From NCBI GenBank assembly GCA_026400815.1, contig JAPLOI010000003.1, forward strand, positions 1 through 64,000: a DNA stretch of 64,000 nucleotides. Direction: 5' to 3'. Source of the stretch: Alphaproteobacteria bacterium. Lineage in GTDB: Bacteria > Pseudomonadota > Alphaproteobacteria > Acetobacterales > Acetobacteraceae. How positions within the stretch are numbered: the first letter of the stretch is position 1; the number at the start of each line of letters is the position of its first letter. The notes under the pieces were generated by a model, which saw only the letters and a program-made list of their open reading frames with translations, ran no database searches and was not told the origin of the DNA. The translations under genes were made by a program, and so were the position numbers. Below are positions 50,097-58,830 of the stretch, in pieces.

Positions 50097-52022
50097 ATGT
50101 GCGGGATCACGGGGATCTTCCGGCCCGATGGCGGGTCGGCGGACATGGATGTGCTGCGCCGGATGACGGCGGCGCTGGCGCATCGCGGGCCGGACGGGGA
50201 TGGCTTCCATGCCGAGCCCGGCCTGGGCCTGGGCCATCGGCGCCTCGCGATCATCGACCCCACCGGCGGCGAGCAGCCGATGTTCAACGAGGACGGCTCG
50301 GTGGCCATCGTCTTCAACGGCATGATCTACAATTACCGGGAACTGATGGCGTTGCTGCAGGGGCGCGGCCATGTGTTCCGCACCAAATGCGATACCGAGA
50401 CCATCGTGCATGCCTGGGAGGAGTGGGGGCCGGATTGCGTCCAGCACCTCAACGGCTTCTTCGCCTTCGCCATCTGGGACCGGCGGCGTGGCCAGCTGTT
50501 CCTGGCGCGCGACCGGCTGGGCAAGAAGCCGCTGCACTATGCGAAGCTGGCCGATGGCAGCCTGGCGTTTTCCAGCGAGTTGTCCTCCTTCGCCCAGGTG
50601 CCGGGCCTGGCGCGCAAGGTTTCGGCCACGGCCGTCGATGACTTCTTCACCTACGGCTACATCCCCGATCCCGGCACGATCTACGAAGGCATCCTGAAGC
50701 TGCCGGCGGCGCACAGCCTGCTGGTGGAGCGCGGCAGCCGCCGCGTGGTGCCGCAGCGCTACTGGAGCGTGCCGACCGCGACGGCGAAGATGGATGCGCG
50801 CGAGGCGGCGCAGGCGCTGGTGGACCAGCTGCGCCACAGCGTGGGCCAGCGGATGATCGCCGACGTGCCGCTGGGCGCTTTCCTCTCCGGCGGCGTCGAT
50901 TCCAGCGCCGTGGTGGCCCTGGCCGCCCCGCAGCGCGGCGGCACGCTGGATACCTTCACCATCGGCTTCGACGGCGCCGAGGACGAGACGCCCTATGCCG
51001 AGATGGTGGCCAAGCGCTACGGCACCGCGCAGCACAACGAGCGCGCCGCGGCGGTGGACATGATCGATGCGGCGCGCCTGCAGGGCCGCATCTTCGGCGA
51101 GCCGTTCGGCGACCAATCGAGCGTGCCCACGCACAGCGTCTGTGCCCTGGCGCGCAAATACGCGACCGTGGCGATCTCCGGCGATGGCGGGGACGAGGTG
51201 TTCGCCGGCTACCGGCGCTATCGCTGGCATGTGCTGACCGAGGGGGTGCGCCGGCTGGTGCCGTCCGGCATGCGCAAGGCTGTGTTCGGCACCCTGGCGC
51301 GGGCCTACCCGAAGCTCGATGGCGCGCCGCGCTGGCTGCGGGCGAAATACACGTTGACGGAGCTGAGCCTGGATTCCGCCGCGAGTTACCTGCGCACCGT
51401 CACGCGCGTGCACCAGGAGCAGCGGCGGGCCCTGTTCTCGCCCATGCTGGCGGGCCGCCTCGGCGGCTACGATCCCGGCGCGCGCATCCCGGTGCTGATG
51501 GAGGAGGCGGGCACCGATGATCCGCTGGTGCAGGCGCAGTATGCTGACCTGCAGACCTGGCTCTCCGGCGGCATTCTCACCAAGGTGGACCGCGCCAGCA
51601 TGGCCAACTCGCTGGAGGTGCGGGCGCCGATCCTGGATTACCGCTTCGTGGAATGGGGGCTTTCGCTGCCGCGGCGGCTGAAGCTGCGTGGTGGCGAGGG
51701 CAAATACATCTTCAAGAAGGCGATGGAGCCGCATTTGCCGCGCGAGGTGCTGTACCGGCCGAAGCAGGGCTTTGCCACGTCACTGGCGGGGCCCTTCCGC
51801 ACTGGTATCGGGCGGCTGAGGGAAAGATTGCTGGGCCCGGCCATGCTGGACAGCGGGTTGTTCGAACGCCCGGCGATCGCCCGCCTGCTGGACGAGCACG
51901 AGGCCGGCGCCTTCGACCATTCGATGGCGCTGTGGCAGCTGCTGGTGTTCGAGGGCTTCCTGTTCCACGAGCTGCCGGCGGCCGCCGGCAGCTCGGCCGA
52001 CGCAACCCTCGCCTTGGCCTGA
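50097..52022 (+). CDS. asnB: Asparagine synthase (glutamine-hydrolysing) family, exosortase/EPS-associated amidotransferase type
   Basis: A 641-residue class II amidotransferase. Cys2 (MCGITGIF) is the glutaminase nucleophile, HRGPDGDG and NEDGSVAIVFNGMIYNYREL follow. The synthetase domain carries the ATP pyrophosphatase motif GAFLSGGVDSSAVVALA and ISGDGGDEVFAGYRRYRWH. Overall features match the AsnB-like amidotransferases of exosortase-A/EPS clusters (TIGR03108-like), which probably amidate sugar or polysaccharide carboxyls, rather than free-asparagine synthesis. It heads a tight gene string (the next start is four bases after the stop). Confidence 0.9.
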   Translation: MCGITGIFRPDGGSADMDVLRRMTAALAHRGPDGDGFHAEPGLGLGHRRLAIIDPTGGEQPMFNEDGSVAIVFNGMIYNYRELMALLQGRGHVFRTKCDTETIVHAWEEWGPDCVQHLNGFFAFAIWDRRRGQLFLARDRLGKKPLHYAKLADGSLAFSSELSSFAQVPGLARKVSATAVDDFFTYGYIPDPGTIYEGILKLPAAHSLLVERGSRRVVPQRYWSVPTATAKMDAREAAQALVDQLRHSVGQRMIADVPLGAFLSGGVDSSAVVALAAPQRGGTLDTFTIGFDGAEDETPYAEMVAKRYGTAQHNERAAAVDMIDAARLQGRIFGEPFGDQSSVPTHSVCALARKYATVAISGDGGDEVFAGYRRYRWHVLTEGVRRLVPSGMRKAVFGTLARAYPKLDGAPRWLRAKYTLTELSLDSAASYLRTVTRVHQEQRRALFSPMLAGRLGGYDPGARIPVLMEEAGTDDPLVQAQYADLQTWLSGGILTKVDRASMANSLEVRAPILDYRFVEWGLSLPRRLKLRGGEGKYIFKKAMEPHLPREVLYRPKQGFATSLAGPFRTGIGRLRERLLGPAMLDSGLFERPAIARLLDEHEAGAFDHSMALWQLLVFEGFLFHELPAAAGSSADATLALA

Positions 52023-52026
52023 CGCG

Positions 52027-53337
52027 ATGAGCCGCATCTGCCTGGTCGGCGCCGGCTTCATCGCCCGTGTGCATGCCGACGCCCTGCGCACCCTGCCGGG
52101 GCATACCATCGCCGCCATCGTCGACCCGAACGCGGAGGCCGCGGCTAGCCTGGCGCGCGCCACCGGGGCGGGGGCAACCTATGGCGCCGTCGCCGAGGCG
52201 ATCGCCGCCGGCGGGTTCGACCGCGCGCATGTACTGGTGCCGCCGGATCTGCATGCGTCCACGGCCGAGCCGCTGCTGCGCGCGGGCATCCCGGTGCTGC
52301 TGGAAAAGCCGCTGGCGGTGGACAGCGCGCAATGCGCGGCGTTGATCGAAGCGGCGGGGCAGGGTGGTGCCGCGCTGGGCGTGAACCAGAACTTCGTCCA
52401 TCACCCGGCCTTCGCCAGGCTGCGCGCGGTGGTGGAGAGCGGGGCGATCGGGCGGCCGAACTTTGTCGGCGTGATCTACAACGTGGCCCTGCGGCAGATG
52501 GCGGCGCGGCAGTTCGGGCATTGGATGTTCCGAGCGCCGGGCAACATCCTGCTGGAACAGGCGGTGCATCCGCTGTCCCAGCTGGTGGCGCTGGCGGGGC
52601 CGATCCGCACGATGCAGGCGCTGCCGGGGCCGGCGATCGAGATCGCGCCGGGGAAGGATTTCGTCGGCACGCTGAACCTGTCGCTGCAGGGCGCGCGCCT
52701 GCCGGCGCAGCTGCGGTTTGCCGTGGGGCAGGGATACCCGTTCTGGCAGGTGACGGTGGTGGGCGACGATGGCGTGGCGGTGGCCGACATCCTGGCCGAT
52801 CGCTGTCACGTGCAGGGCCGCACCCGCTGGCTGGAGGCGGCCGATACGGCGATTTCCGGCCTGCGCAGCGCCGGCGCCATTGCCGCCGGTACTGTTGCTG
52901 GATTGGCGAAGTATTCCCTGGCGATGGCCAAGCTGCGGCCGCGCAGCGATGCGTTCTTTGTTTCGATGCGCGAGAGCCTCGCGGCCTTCCACGGCGCGCT
53001 GGATGCCGGCCAGGCACCGGCGCTGGATGGTGCCTTCGGGGCGGCGCTGGTGCGGGCCTGTGAGGAGATCCGCGACCTCGCCTTGCCGGCGCCGCAGCCG
53101 GTGGCAGCGAAGGAACAGCCGGAGGCGTGGGACGTGGCGGTGCTGGGCGGCACCGGCTTCATCGGCACGCATGTGGTGCGCCAGTTGCTGGCCGCCCGGC
53201 ATCGGGTTTCCGTGATGGCGCGCAACCTGGTGAACCTGCCGGCGGAATTCGCCGATCCGCGCGTGGCGCTGCATCGCGGGGACATCCGCGACGAAGCGGC
53301 GGTGGCCGCGCCATCGGCCCGGCGAAGATCGTGGTGA
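52027..53337 (+). CDS. Gfo/Idh/MocA oxidoreductase fused to NAD-epimerase, truncated by frameshift
   Basis: The first part of a two-enzyme fusion. The N-terminal Rossmann domain ICLVGAGFIARVHADALRTLPGH and VPPDLHASTAEPLLRAGIPVLLEKPLAVD (EKPLA) are Gfo/Idh/MocA hallmarks, with VNQNFVHHPAF and HPLSQLVAL later. From about residue 371 a second domain opens with DVAVLGGTGFIGTHVVRQLLA, then the frame is lost around 53305-53312 and the ORF ends in an unrelated tail (PSARRRSW). The rest of the epimerase continues in another frame. A single missing base in GCCGCG(G)CCATC would restore 696 residues. Confidence 0.8.
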   Translation: MSRICLVGAGFIARVHADALRTLPGHTIAAIVDPNAEAAASLARATGAGATYGAVAEAIAAGGFDRAHVLVPPDLHASTAEPLLRAGIPVLLEKPLAVDSAQCAALIEAAGQGGAALGVNQNFVHHPAFARLRAVVESGAIGRPNFVGVIYNVALRQMAARQFGHWMFRAPGNILLEQAVHPLSQLVALAGPIRTMQALPGPAIEIAPGKDFVGTLNLSLQGARLPAQLRFAVGQGYPFWQVTVVGDDGVAVADILADRCHVQGRTRWLEAADTAISGLRSAGAIAAGTVAGLAKYSLAMAKLRPRSDAFFVSMRESLAAFHGALDAGQAPALDGAFGAALVRACEEIRDLALPAPQPVAAKEQPEAWDVAVLGGTGFIGTHVVRQLLAARHRVSVMARNLVNLPAEFADPRVALHRGDIRDEAAVAAPSARRRSW

Positions 53338-54116
53338 ACCTTGCCCATGGTGGCGGCGGGGCGGATTTCGAGGCGGTGCGCCGTGCCATGGTCGGCGGGG
53401 CGGAGGCGGTGGCGCGCGCGTGCCAGGCGGCGGGCGTGACCCGTCTGGTGCATGTCGGCTCGATCGCCTCGCTGTATCTCGGCCCGGATGCCGGCACCAT
53501 CACCGGCACTACGCCGCCCGATCCGCGCGAGACGGAACGCGGCGACTATGCCCGCGCCAAGGTGCTGGCCGACCGGATGCTGCTGGGCCTGCATGCCACG
53601 GACGCCGTGCCGGTGGTGATCCTGCGCCCCGGCGTGGTGGTGGGGGAGGGCGGGCCGCCGCTGCATTCCGGGCTCGGCCTGTTCAACAACGACCAGCATT
53701 GCATCGGCTGGAACGATGGCCGCAACCCGCTGCCCTTCGTGCTGGTGGAGGATGTCGCCAGCGCCATCGTGCGCGCCTGCGACGCCCCGGGGGTCGAGGG
53801 GCGCTGCTACAACATCGTCGGCGAGGTGCGGCCAAGCGCGCGGGAATACCTGGCCGATATGGGCCAGGCACTCGGGCGCCCGCTACGTTTCCACCCGCAA
53901 TCGCCCACGCAGCTCTGGTTGGTGGATGTGGCGAAATGGCTGGTGAAGCGCGCCACCGGGCGGGCGGTTGCGATGCCGGCCAAGCGCGATTTTCTGTCCC
54001 GCGGCATGGCGGCACCGTTCGATGTGTCGGACGCCAAGCGCGACCTGGGCTGGCAGCCGGTGGCTGAGCCCGCCCTGTTCCGCGCACGGGCGATCGATGT
54101 GCAGGCGCCCGCATGA
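53311..54116 (+). pseudogene. Remainder of the fused NAD-dependent epimerase (frameshifted)
   Basis: Continues the domain left at 53310 in the next frame: AIGPAKIVVNLAHGGGGADFEAVRRAMVGGAEAVARACQAAGVTRLVHVGSIASLYLG, Tyr/Lys region GDYARAKVLADRMLL, LRPGVVVGEGGPPLHSGLGLF, and ending DVSDAKRDLGWQPV. These are extended-SDR sugar epimerase or reductase features. Without the first part it lacks its cofactor loop (GGTGFIG). Internal ATG 53388 could start a fragment but would be non-functional. It overlaps the next gene by four bases (ATGA). Confidence 0.75.
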
Positions 54117-55207
54117 CGGCGCCGCTGCTGCTGCATGTCTATTCCACCTTCGCCGTCGGCGGTCCGCAGGTGCGTTTCGCCGCATTGGCCAACCGCTTCG
54201 GGCGCGAATTCCGCCACGCCATCGTGGCGATGGACGGCAACACCGCCTGCCGCGAGCGGCTCGATCCCGGGTTGGATGTGGCATTCCCGGCCGTTGAGAT
54301 CCGCAAGGGGGATACGCTGGGCAACCGGCGCCGCTTCCGCGCCGTGCTCGCCGCGCTGCGGCCCGATGCGCTGGTGACCAGCAACTGGGGCAGCATCGAA
54401 TGGGCGATGGCCAACACGCCCACCCTGGTGCGCCACCTGCACGTGGAGGACGGGTTCGGCCCGGAGGAACGCCACCGCCAACAACCGCGCCGGGTCTGGA
54501 CGCGCCGGCTGCTGCTGCGTCGCGCCACCGTGGCCGTGCCGTCCCAGGTGCTGTTTCGCCTCGCCACCGAGGTCTGGCGGCTGCCGCGCGGGCATGTGCA
54601 CTACGTGCCGAACGGGATCGACCTCGCTCGCTTCGCCGTGCCGCGCCGCGTGAATGAGGTGCCGGTGATCGGCACCGTGGCGGCGCTGCGGCCGGAGAAG
54701 AACCTCGCCCGCCTGCTGCGCGCCTTCGCGGCGGTGCGGGCGCAGCGCCCCTGCCGGCTGGTGATCGCCGGCGGCGGGCCGGAGCGGGCCGCGCTGGAGG
54801 CGCTGGCAGCCGAGCTGGGCGTCGCCGCCGACGTGACCTTCCCCGGCCACGTGGCCGACACCCCCGCGCTTTATGCCGGGTTCGACGTGTTCGCCCTGTC
54901 GTCAGATACGGAGCAGATGCCGCTTTCGGTGCTGGAGGCGATGGCCGCCGGGCTGCCGGTGGTCGCCACCAATGTGGGCGACGTGCGCGCCATGCTGGCG
55001 CCGGACAACGCGGCGGAGGTGGTGGCGCAGGACGAGGCGTTGCTGGCCGCCGCGCTGGCCGCGCTGCTGGAAGACCCCGCGCGGCGGGCGCTGCTGGGTG
55101 CCGCGAACCGGGCCCGGGCAGAGGCAGCGTTCGACCAGGAGGCGATGTTCGCTGCCTGGCACGCGCTGTTCCGCGGCCTGCCACTGAGCCAGGCGCGTGC
55201 GGCATGA
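54113..55207 (+). CDS. Glycosyltransferase family 4-like protein
   Basis: A 364-residue GT-B glycosyltransferase. The N-domain opens LLLHVYSTFAVGGPQVRFAALANRFG. The C-domain has HYVPNGIDLARF, VIGTVAALRPEKNLARLLRAFAAV, LVIAGGGPERAALEALAAELG, and the donor-binding DVFALSSDTEQMPLSVLEAMAAGLPVVATNVG (E-x7-E pattern). It transfers a nucleotide-activated sugar to a lipid-linked acceptor on the cytoplasmic face. The start overlaps the epimerase stop (ATGA). A weak Cys-free cytosolic protein, no TM. Confidence 0.92.
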   Translation: MTAPLLLHVYSTFAVGGPQVRFAALANRFGREFRHAIVAMDGNTACRERLDPGLDVAFPAVEIRKGDTLGNRRRFRAVLAALRPDALVTSNWGSIEWAMANTPTLVRHLHVEDGFGPEERHRQQPRRVWTRRLLLRRATVAVPSQVLFRLATEVWRLPRGHVHYVPNGIDLARFAVPRRVNEVPVIGTVAALRPEKNLARLLRAFAAVRAQRPCRLVIAGGGPERAALEALAAELGVAADVTFPGHVADTPALYAGFDVFALSSDTEQMPLSVLEAMAAGLPVVATNVGDVRAMLAPDNAAEVVAQDEALLAAALAALLEDPARRALLGAANRARAEAAFDQEAMFAAWHALFRGLPLSQARAA

Positions 55208-55288
55208 ACGGACGGCGATGCTTTGCATTGGCCCTGCCCGCGGCGGTATACAGGCGGGCTTCGTCCCCGCACGGCGCAGGAGGCTGGC

Positions 55289-55480
55289 ATGGTCGATCTG
55301 TTCGCCCTGGTGGTGTCGCTCGGTATGCTGGCGGTGGTGATTTTGGTTGCCATGCGCCTGGATCGCCGCCTGCCGTGGTTCGAGCGGCCGCGCCCGCCCG
55401 GCAAGGCGCCCGCGCCGCGGCCGGAGCATGCCCCCCCGGCACGGCAGGATCGGCCGGCACGGTTCCTGGGGCGGCGATGA
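55289..55480 (+). CDS. Small membrane protein (63 aa)
   Basis: MVDLFALVVSLGMLAVVILVAMRLDRR is a single N-terminal TM helix followed by a cytoplasmic Pro/Arg-rich tail. AGGAGG (55278-55283) lies six bases before ATG 55289, the best ribosome site nearby, which argues strongly for a real gene. Located between the GT4 and the O-antigen-ligase-like gene; possibly an accessory subunit of the polymerisation machinery. Not recognised otherwise. Confidence 0.7.
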   Translation: MVDLFALVVSLGMLAVVILVAMRLDRRLPWFERPRPPGKAPAPRPEHAPPARQDRPARFLGRR

Positions 55481-55506
55481 CAGGGCAAGCGGGGAGCTAG
55501 CGACCG

Positions 55507-56895
55507 ATGGGCGTCAGCGACATTGTCATCTTCGTGGCCTATGTCGGCCTGCTGGCGGGCGGCTTCCTGACGCCGTTTGTCTCGACCCTGGGCTATGTGT
55601 GGATCGACTCATTCTACCCGCAATACCTGTCGGACATCCTGAAGGGCGTGCCCGTTGCCGCCGTGATGGGCGCGGGCGCCTTGCTCACCTATGTGCTGAT
55701 GGACCGCAGGTCGGCGCCGCGGATCGGCATGTATATGATCCTGTGCGGCGCGCTGGCGGTGTGGATGACCGCCACCCTCACCTGGGCGGTGCGGCCCAAC
55801 AGCGCCTGGCTCAAATGGGACTGGGCCTCCAAGGCTGTGTTGTTTGCGGGGTTCCTGCCCTTTGTCATCCGCAGCCGCGTGCAGCTCGAGGCGCTGCTGC
55901 AAACCCATATGCTGGCCTCCGCCATGCATCTGATCGCCGTGGGCATCAAGGGCCTGCTGACAGGTGGCGGCTACAAGTGGCGCATGACGGCACTGCCGGC
56001 GGACTCGGGGCTGGTGGAATCGAGCGCCATGGCCACCGTGGCCATGATGTTCATCCCGCTGCTGTTCTACATGCGCGAGCATTCCATCCTGGTGCCGTGG
56101 AAGAATGTTCGGAACATCTTCTACCCGACCTATGCGCTGCTTTGCGTCACCGCGATGGTTGGCACCGGAGCGCGGACCGGTCTCGTGTGCCTTGCCGTTC
56201 TCGCGATGCTCTACTGGCTGCTGACACGCCACAAGGTGGCCGGCGCGGTGGCGATCATGATGCTCGGCGTCCTCCTCCTCGTCTTCTCGCCCGACCGCTG
56301 GAAAGAGCGCATGGGCACGATCGACGACTACAAGGAGGAAAGCTCCGCGCTCACCCGCATCAAGGTGTGGCAGTGGGCAATCGATTTCGTGGCCGACAAC
56401 CCGATGGGCGGTGGCTTCCGGGCCTATGAGATCAACGTCATCCGCATGCCGCCGGACAACATGAACCCCGATGGCTGGGTGCAGACCAGCCGCGCGCCGC
56501 ACAGCACATGGTTCGAGTTGCTGAACGAGCTTGGCTGGCCCGGGTTCTTCATGTTCCTGGGGCTCATCTTCCTCTCGTTCTCGAGCTTGTGGCGGATCTG
56601 GAAGCGATGCGAGGGGATAGAGGAACTGCGATGGTGCCGGGACTTGGCGCGCGCGCTGGGCATGTCGCTGCTGGTGCTGATGGCTGGCTCCTCCTTCATC
56701 GGTATCGCCTTCCAGCCCTGGTACTGGATGATGTTCGCCTGCTGTTTCATCCTCAGCGAATACGTGCGCCGTTGCCTGGAGCCGGAGCGCAAGCCGGGAA
56801 CCTTTGTGCGGGATACGCCGTCGGCGAACCTGGCCGGCCCCGTGGGCGTGCCCCCGGTGGGTGTCCCCGGCCTGTCGGCGCGGCGCCGGGTATGA
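55507..56895 (+). CDS. O-antigen ligase/polymerase-like protein (exosortase-associated ligase type)
   Basis: A 462-residue polytopic membrane protein with about ten TM segments. The N-terminus (LAGGFLTPFVSTLGYVWIDSFYPQYLSDI) and the large periplasmic loop containing SSALTRIKVWQWAIDFVADNPMGGGFRAYE and APHSTWFELLNELGWPGFFMFLGLIF match Wzy_C/WaaL-type O-antigen ligases and the putative O-glycosylation ligase of exosortase-A loci. It would polymerise or attach polysaccharide in the periplasm. The C-terminal tail is Pro/Val-rich. Starts 26 bases after the small membrane protein. Confidence 0.85.
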   Translation: MGVSDIVIFVAYVGLLAGGFLTPFVSTLGYVWIDSFYPQYLSDILKGVPVAAVMGAGALLTYVLMDRRSAPRIGMYMILCGALAVWMTATLTWAVRPNSAWLKWDWASKAVLFAGFLPFVIRSRVQLEALLQTHMLASAMHLIAVGIKGLLTGGGYKWRMTALPADSGLVESSAMATVAMMFIPLLFYMREHSILVPWKNVRNIFYPTYALLCVTAMVGTGARTGLVCLAVLAMLYWLLTRHKVAGAVAIMMLGVLLLVFSPDRWKERMGTIDDYKEESSALTRIKVWQWAIDFVADNPMGGGFRAYEINVIRMPPDNMNPDGWVQTSRAPHSTWFELLNELGWPGFFMFLGLIFLSFSSLWRIWKRCEGIEELRWCRDLARALGMSLLVLMAGSSFIGIAFQPWYWMMFACCFILSEYVRRCLEPERKPGTFVRDTPSANLAGPVGVPPVGVPGLSARRRV

Positions 56896-56905
56896 GCGCC
56901 GGGCC

Positions 56906-57943
56906 TCAGCGCGTGGTGGTCGGGCGCAGCGTCCGGCGGAGCCTGCCGAGGCCGTGGCGCAGCAGGGCCGCCATGCCGCCGGGGTGCAGCGGATTGGCCA
57001 GCACCACGCCCACGCGCTGGCGCCGTTCGCCGGTCCACATCTTCTTGTAGGTATCGTCGCCGCGCCCGAAATCGACCGCCTGCACCCGCTCCTCGTCGAT
57101 CAACCGGCGCAGCATCCAGGCGGAGAGCGCGGTCCCGGGCGAGATCGGCTTGAACGCCTCGTCATGCGCCAGCTTCAGCACCGCGGCGGTGCCGGCATGC
57201 ACCACCCAGAGCTGGGTGGCGATCGGCGCTCCCTCCCGGCGCAGCACGCCCAGCCGCAGCGCGCCCACTGCCGCCGCCTGCTGCATCAGCACGGCGTTGA
57301 AGCGCGGGAAGGGCTCCGGCTCCTTCCAGCTGCGGGCGTAGACGGCCTCGTATTCGGCAATTCCGGCCGCCACCGCGTCCGGCGCGGCGTGGCAGGCGAA
57401 GCTCAGCGTGAGGTCGCGCTCCGCGGCGCGCAGGCGGCGGCGGATGGTCTCGCGCAGGGCGCCGGGGCGGGAGCCGAGGTAGGATTGCCAGTCTCGCCCG
57501 TTCAGCTCCTCGCGCCAATTGCCGAAATGGTCGAAGCGCAGCGGCACCAGCCCGCCGGCGCGCGCGCCTTGCAGCAGGGCGGCCAGTCGTGAATCTTCGG
57601 GATCGAGCGCATCGAGGCGCAGGGTGGGCGTGCCGCGCACCAGCCGGGCCAGCGCGCGCCCGGCGGCGGGCAGGTCGGCGGCCGGGGCGGCGGCGATCGG
57701 GTAGAGGCAGGTATAGGGGGTGGTCAGCGCCTCCAGCCTGCCGGCCGTGTCGCGCAGCAGCGGCAGCAGCACCCCGGCCCCTTGCGTGCCGTGCAGGGCG
57801 AAGACCGGCGTGCCGCCTTCGGGCACCCCGGCCTCCCATACCGTGCGCCACCAGGCGCGGGTGGAGAAGAACCCGTCCCGGTCCAGCAACTCATCCGCAG
57901 CCCAGTCGGGCAGGGCGGCAAGCGTGGGGTAGAGCTGCATCAT
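56906..57943 (-). CDS. GNAT family protein, BcsL/CelD/FemAB-like
   Basis: A 345-residue FemAB-type double-GNAT protein. GFFSTRAWWRTVWEAG, LRFDHFGNWREELNGRDWQSYLGSRPGALRETIRRRLRAAERD, then PFPRFNAVLMQQAAAVGALRLGVLRREGAPIATQLWVVHAGTAAVLKLAHDEAFKPISPGTALSAWMLRRLI are the PF13480-type acetyltransferase signature. Such proteins acylate or aminoacylate polysaccharide or lipid acceptors. It starts one base after the YdcF stop. A second related protein lies at 58831-59898. Confidence 0.85.
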   Translation of the reverse strand: MMQLYPTLAALPDWAADELLDRDGFFSTRAWWRTVWEAGVPEGGTPVFALHGTQGAGVLLPLLRDTAGRLEALTTPYTCLYPIAAAPAADLPAAGRALARLVRGTPTLRLDALDPEDSRLAALLQGARAGGLVPLRFDHFGNWREELNGRDWQSYLGSRPGALRETIRRRLRAAERDLTLSFACHAAPDAVAAGIAEYEAVYARSWKEPEPFPRFNAVLMQQAAAVGALRLGVLRREGAPIATQLWVVHAGTAAVLKLAHDEAFKPISPGTALSAWMLRRLIDEERVQAVDFGRGDDTYKKMWTGERRQRVGVVLANPLHPGGMAALLRHGLGRLRRTLRPTTTR

Positions 57944-57944
57944 C

Positions 57945-58721
57945 TCAGTGCCAGGCCTTCAGCTCGTACCAGGCCAGCCCGATCCACTCGTGCAGCGCCA
58001 GCTGGTTGTTGGCCCAGGCATGGGCATTGGGTACGAAGGAGGCGAGGTCCGGCCGCTCCGGGCCGGTGAGGTGCGCGGGGGCCGCCACCACGGGATAGAG
58101 GGTGGCGCGGAAGGCCAGCAGGCTGCGGCGCATGTGCCAGCCATGTGTCACCAGATAGGCGGCGGCGATGCCGTCGGCCTGCAGCAGCGGGGCGGAGAAG
58201 GCGGCATTCTCCCAGGTGGTGGCGGAGCGGTCCTCTACCCAACGGGCCCGGATGCCGAACTCCTCGGCCAGTACGCGGGCCATGGCGGCAGCGATCGGCG
58301 GGCTGCCGCGGCGCAGCACGCCGCCGGTGACCAGGATCGGCAGGCCGGTGCGCCGGTGCAGCGCGGCCCCCGCCCGCAGGCGCTGCAGCGTCATCGGGCC
58401 GATATCCGGCTCGGTGAAGATGCCGCCGGGCACGGCGCGCAGTTCCTCCGCCGAAAGGATCACGATCGCGCCCGGCGCCACCCCCTCGGTGGGGGCCAGT
58501 TTCAGGTCATGTTCCAGCGCGCGCAGCAGCAGCTGGGCAGATGCCGGGAGGGACAGCACGACGAGGCCGAGGAAGGCGATGCCCGCAAGCCAGTTGCCGA
58601 AGCGGCGCAGCAAACCGGGCCGCCGCGCGCCCAGCCGCCGGCCGGCCCCGCGCAGCAGAAGGCCGAGCATCACCAGCACCAGCAGATTGACCGGCGGCTC
58701 CACCAGCGCCTGCGTCAGCAC
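57945..58721 (-). CDS. YdcF/ElyC/SanA family membrane protein (DUF218)
   Basis: A 258-residue protein with two N-terminal TM helices (VNLLVLVMLGLLLRGAG and WLAGIAFLGLVVLSLPASAQLLL) and a DUF218 domain: GAIVILSAEELRAVPGG, LPILVTGGVLRRGSPPIAAAMARVLAEEFGI, SATTWENAAFSAPLL, YLVTHGWHMRRSLLAF. Family members (ElyC, SanA) affect envelope polysaccharide assembly and lipid-carrier use. Coupled with the downstream GNAT (TGA-G-ATG). Confidence 0.9.
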   Translation of the reverse strand: MLTQALVEPPVNLLVLVMLGLLLRGAGRRLGARRPGLLRRFGNWLAGIAFLGLVVLSLPASAQLLLRALEHDLKLAPTEGVAPGAIVILSAEELRAVPGGIFTEPDIGPMTLQRLRAGAALHRRTGLPILVTGGVLRRGSPPIAAAMARVLAEEFGIRARWVEDRSATTWENAAFSAPLLQADGIAAAYLVTHGWHMRRSLLAFRATLYPVVAAPAHLTGPERPDLASFVPNAHAWANNQLALHEWIGLAWYELKAWH

Positions 58722-58830
58722 CTCAGCATCTCCGGAAGCGTTGCGGCGGCATCATGGCGGGCGCTGGCGCAATGCGCGAGGGGCAGCCCCGGATTGACAG
58801 GCGCGCCTGTGGGCGGTTGTTTCGCTGGGA

